A DNA stretch of 64,000 nt from Gymnogyps californianus (Eukaryota; Chordata; Aves; Accipitriformes; Cathartidae), in NCBI RefSeq assembly GCF_018139145.2, contig NC_059471.1, forward strand, positions 45,872,226 through 45,936,225, read 5' to 3'. Position 1 is the stretch's first letter. Each line of letters begins with the position of its first letter. A model generated the notes under the pieces. The model searched no databases and was not told the origin of the DNA. It saw only the letters and a list, made by a program, of their open reading frames with translations. This document shows positions 61,801 through 64,000 of the stretch, piece after piece. Made by a program: the position numbers and the translations under genes.

Positions 61801-64000
61801 TTACTGGAATTTTCAACCTTTACACTAAAAATTAGGTAAACAGAAAGCCTTAAAGTCATTAATCTAGACATTGTTCTGCCAGCTTCCCCACTACCATATA
61901 ATCTTTATTGTTTCAGTCCTTTTCCTTTCACCTACCCTACTTGCAATCATTTTTTTGAGATGATGTTGATGTAGGAGTGCACAGATCTGTGGTCAGACGC
62001 TTGCAGGCATGTAGGACAAAGTAAATTTGTCCCACTTCCTTCAAGTTTTAATTATTTTGTGTGACTGAGCTAGCATTTATCTGTTGTAGTAACAACAGAT
62101 GGGGTAGGTTAGAGATAACTAAATACGTATGGAAAATGAGTGAGTATTTGGTTGGTTTTGTTTTCATTGGGGGATAGTAAGAAAGAAAAATCCTTTACCT
62201 TCAAGGAAACTTATGAAAAACAGAAATACATGTTTTATGTAATGTAAACTAAATCCTCTACAGTGGTATAAAGAAATTATCAGTAAATCCTGTAGTCTTG
62301 GAGGAGCTGGACAGAGAAAGACAACTGGTACCATACAACTTGCAGCACCTGAATTGCCAGCTAATCTCTGTAGGCTTCTCTGGAGGTGAATAAAAGCAGA
62401 AACCCAATATAGGAGCTCTGGTTGCACTCTTGAGAAGCCCTTCTATTCACAGGCTGTAGAGGCAGTAGAGGAAGAGCAGCTGGCAAAGTTACATGCCAAA
62501 AATTGAGCAGTGTAAGTTGTCCTGGCTGTGGTAGGTCTACACGTGCAATCTAGAGACCGCTGCTATTCATTCAAATCTGTATGGTTAAGGTATGGTCTGG
62601 ATGTGTTTTTCTGCTGATATTATAGGAGGAACCATGCAATCTTAAATTCCGTTCCTTTCCTAAAACCTGAATTGGTAACCCACTTTTCCCCTCACGTGCT
62701 TACCATAACTGAGCTGAGGTATACTGTTCTCACCTCTGAGCTGGGTCTCATCCCAGTCAAATTATCTGAGTAGAATGAACACCACCTTTTTTGGTTCCTA
62801 GGGCTTGTTCTGTCACAACAGAAAACAGGGAAATTACCAGTTCTGATGACTCTCCTTGAGCCTAAAGCACTCCCTAAACCATGAGCATAAAGTTCAGTCT
62901 ACATGTGGTCAAACTATATGGTACTAAAGATGTTAAATTTTGAAATCAGACACAATTCCAAATGTTATATGACATTGTTGAAAATAGTAACTTCAGTGGT
63001 AGTATCTTTCATAGTATCCTTAATAGTACCTTTAATTAATAGATTTGAAAATCTATTAATTCTTTAACATCATCTTGGCTCTAAGGAGATGCACTTTTTT
63101 CCCAGTTTAACTGTTGCCTGTGTTTTCTTCCTCCAAATGAAACCCCTACACTTTCTTCAATAATAATGTTTAAAAGTAATTGGTGTCTTTTGAAAATTTT
63201 ACTGATCGCTGCTAATGGAGTTTTTAGTCCATACATTAAGAAGAATGCAGAAAAACGGAATATGGAGCTATGCTCTTCCAACATAGTAGTTAGTGTTGGG
63301 GGGTTTTTGTGAACTATGATAGATCACTGGTTGGTGCAGTATTAGGAAGCATAGCATTTCTTCATTTCTTAACTTCCTTGGGTGCCAGGAATATTAAAAG
63401 CTATCTGAATCCTTAGATCCAGACTTCTAGCAGCATTTTACTAGTGAGTCAGAAGAAGGTCACGATGAAGCATATGGTGTCTAAATTCTTCTGTCATGCT
63501 TGTCCACATTTGTTTCTGATAATGTAATATAGCATTGTTCTTGGTATATTTTAAATAAGATGTGTAGATTTCACTAGTTACTTCGGAAAACGCTCCCATT
63601 GTGTAATTCAAATTTGTTTTATTTCATTGACATGAGGATTTATCGTGCAATCTTTAACTACATTTTCACTTAGCTTTTCCCTTTTCTATTCTGCTAAGGG
63701 AATAATTGTTAATGGAAGAACCATTCAGATGTAATTCATAAAATCTTACTTAGATAAGTCTGAGTTTCTCAGCTGATCTATTTTCTGAATTAAATAGAAT
63801 AAAGTTTGTTAACTGGTCCCATATGTTCTCTGTCCTTAGGCTGGTGAGATCACCTGCCAATGTTTAGTAGCAGATGAAAAAGAGTATAAAGTGCAGCCTG
63901 TCTTGTAAAGTATCAGTAGAATTCAAAGTCCAAGCTGCAATAAAATTTGCTCTTAATTGACAAAATAAGTAGAATCCAGAGAAGTCTAATGGGACAGCAC
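58842..64000 (+). other. Intron after w15 (continues past window)
   Basis: 5.2 kb with no recognisable next PDZ exon. It contains the antisense CR1 relic at about 60305-61585; the remainder is AT-rich with nothing identified. Confidence 0.75.
60305..61585 (-). mobile_element. CR1 LINE relic, antisense
   Basis: Read on the minus strand, this gives a decayed CR1 RT. It shows F-N-K-A-F-D-M-I, V-K-N-W-L-G, T-S-G-A-P-Q-R-C-I-L-G-P-V-L and a degenerate catalytic box (F-A-N-H in place of F-A-D-D). Further 3' it has G-V-L-V-D-S-W-L-N-V and the 3' terminus 'CAGGTTGGAAAGGACCT' (reverse) near 60320. A deletion of about ten codons follows the catalytic box. The two CR1 RT copies differ in residue choice, which suggests different subfamilies, this one older. 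5'-truncated near 61585. Confidence 0.9.

Noticed and set aside
62440..62516. Possible PDZ exon after a TTCACAG acceptor-like site
   Set aside because: The sequence after the site begins with an in-frame stop in the needed phase and does not match the expected G-S-P-A-x-F PDZ continuation.
1..64000. CRISPR arrays, bacterial operons, tRNA or rRNA genes, LTR retroviruses
   Set aside because: No regularly spaced repeats, cloverleaf-like sequence, rRNA motifs, LTR pairs or gag/pol signatures other than CR1 RT were seen.

Overview
The window is vertebrate nuclear DNA, almost certainly from a bird. It has one gene with short exons and long GT-AG introns. Its dominant interspersed repeats are CR1 non-LTR retrotransposons, including one with the typical CR1 3' terminus (ATTCTGTG-ATTCTATG). 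No bacterial, viral or organellar content was seen. The species cannot be named from the sequence.

The single supported gene is LMO7 (LIM domain only 7), read on the + strand. Fifteen coding exons lie between 14243 and 58841. They encode about 1,130 codons, joined without any frame break. The first four carry the C-terminal half of the calponin-homology (CH) domain and the start of the adjoining linker. Seven more (44277-51578) carry the DUF4757-type region shared by LMO7 and LIMCH1. The rest carry a charged coiled-coil stretch, Ser/Thr-rich linkers and the beginning of the PDZ domain. The 5' end of the CH domain must lie upstream of base 1. The rest of PDZ, the later coiled coil and the LIM domain must lie downstream of base 64000.

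Layout: 1-14242 is upstream intron with a 5'-truncated sense CR1 at about 1920-3379. Exon w1 is followed by a 27.5-kb intron (14350-41850) that holds CR1 relics near 23.4 and 25.3 kb, two CpG-enriched patches near 37.2 and 38.5 kb, and many A/T homopolymers. Exons w2-w10 are clustered at 41851-49137. Exons w11-w15 are spread over 51461-58841. The 3' intron (58842-64000) holds an antisense CR1 relic at about 60305-61585.

The most interesting structure is in the exon cluster. Five consecutive exons (w6-w10: 300, 291, 201, 717 and 30 nt) are all multiples of three and are all flanked by phase-2 introns. Any combination can therefore be skipped without a frameshift. A short acidic/basic motif of the type P-D-L-E-K-D-D-M-x-x-R-K recurs five times (plus one possible diverged copy) in w6-w9. 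Three of these exons have weak 5' splice sites. Together this suggests a tunable array of short linear motifs in LMO7. The function is not known from sequence.
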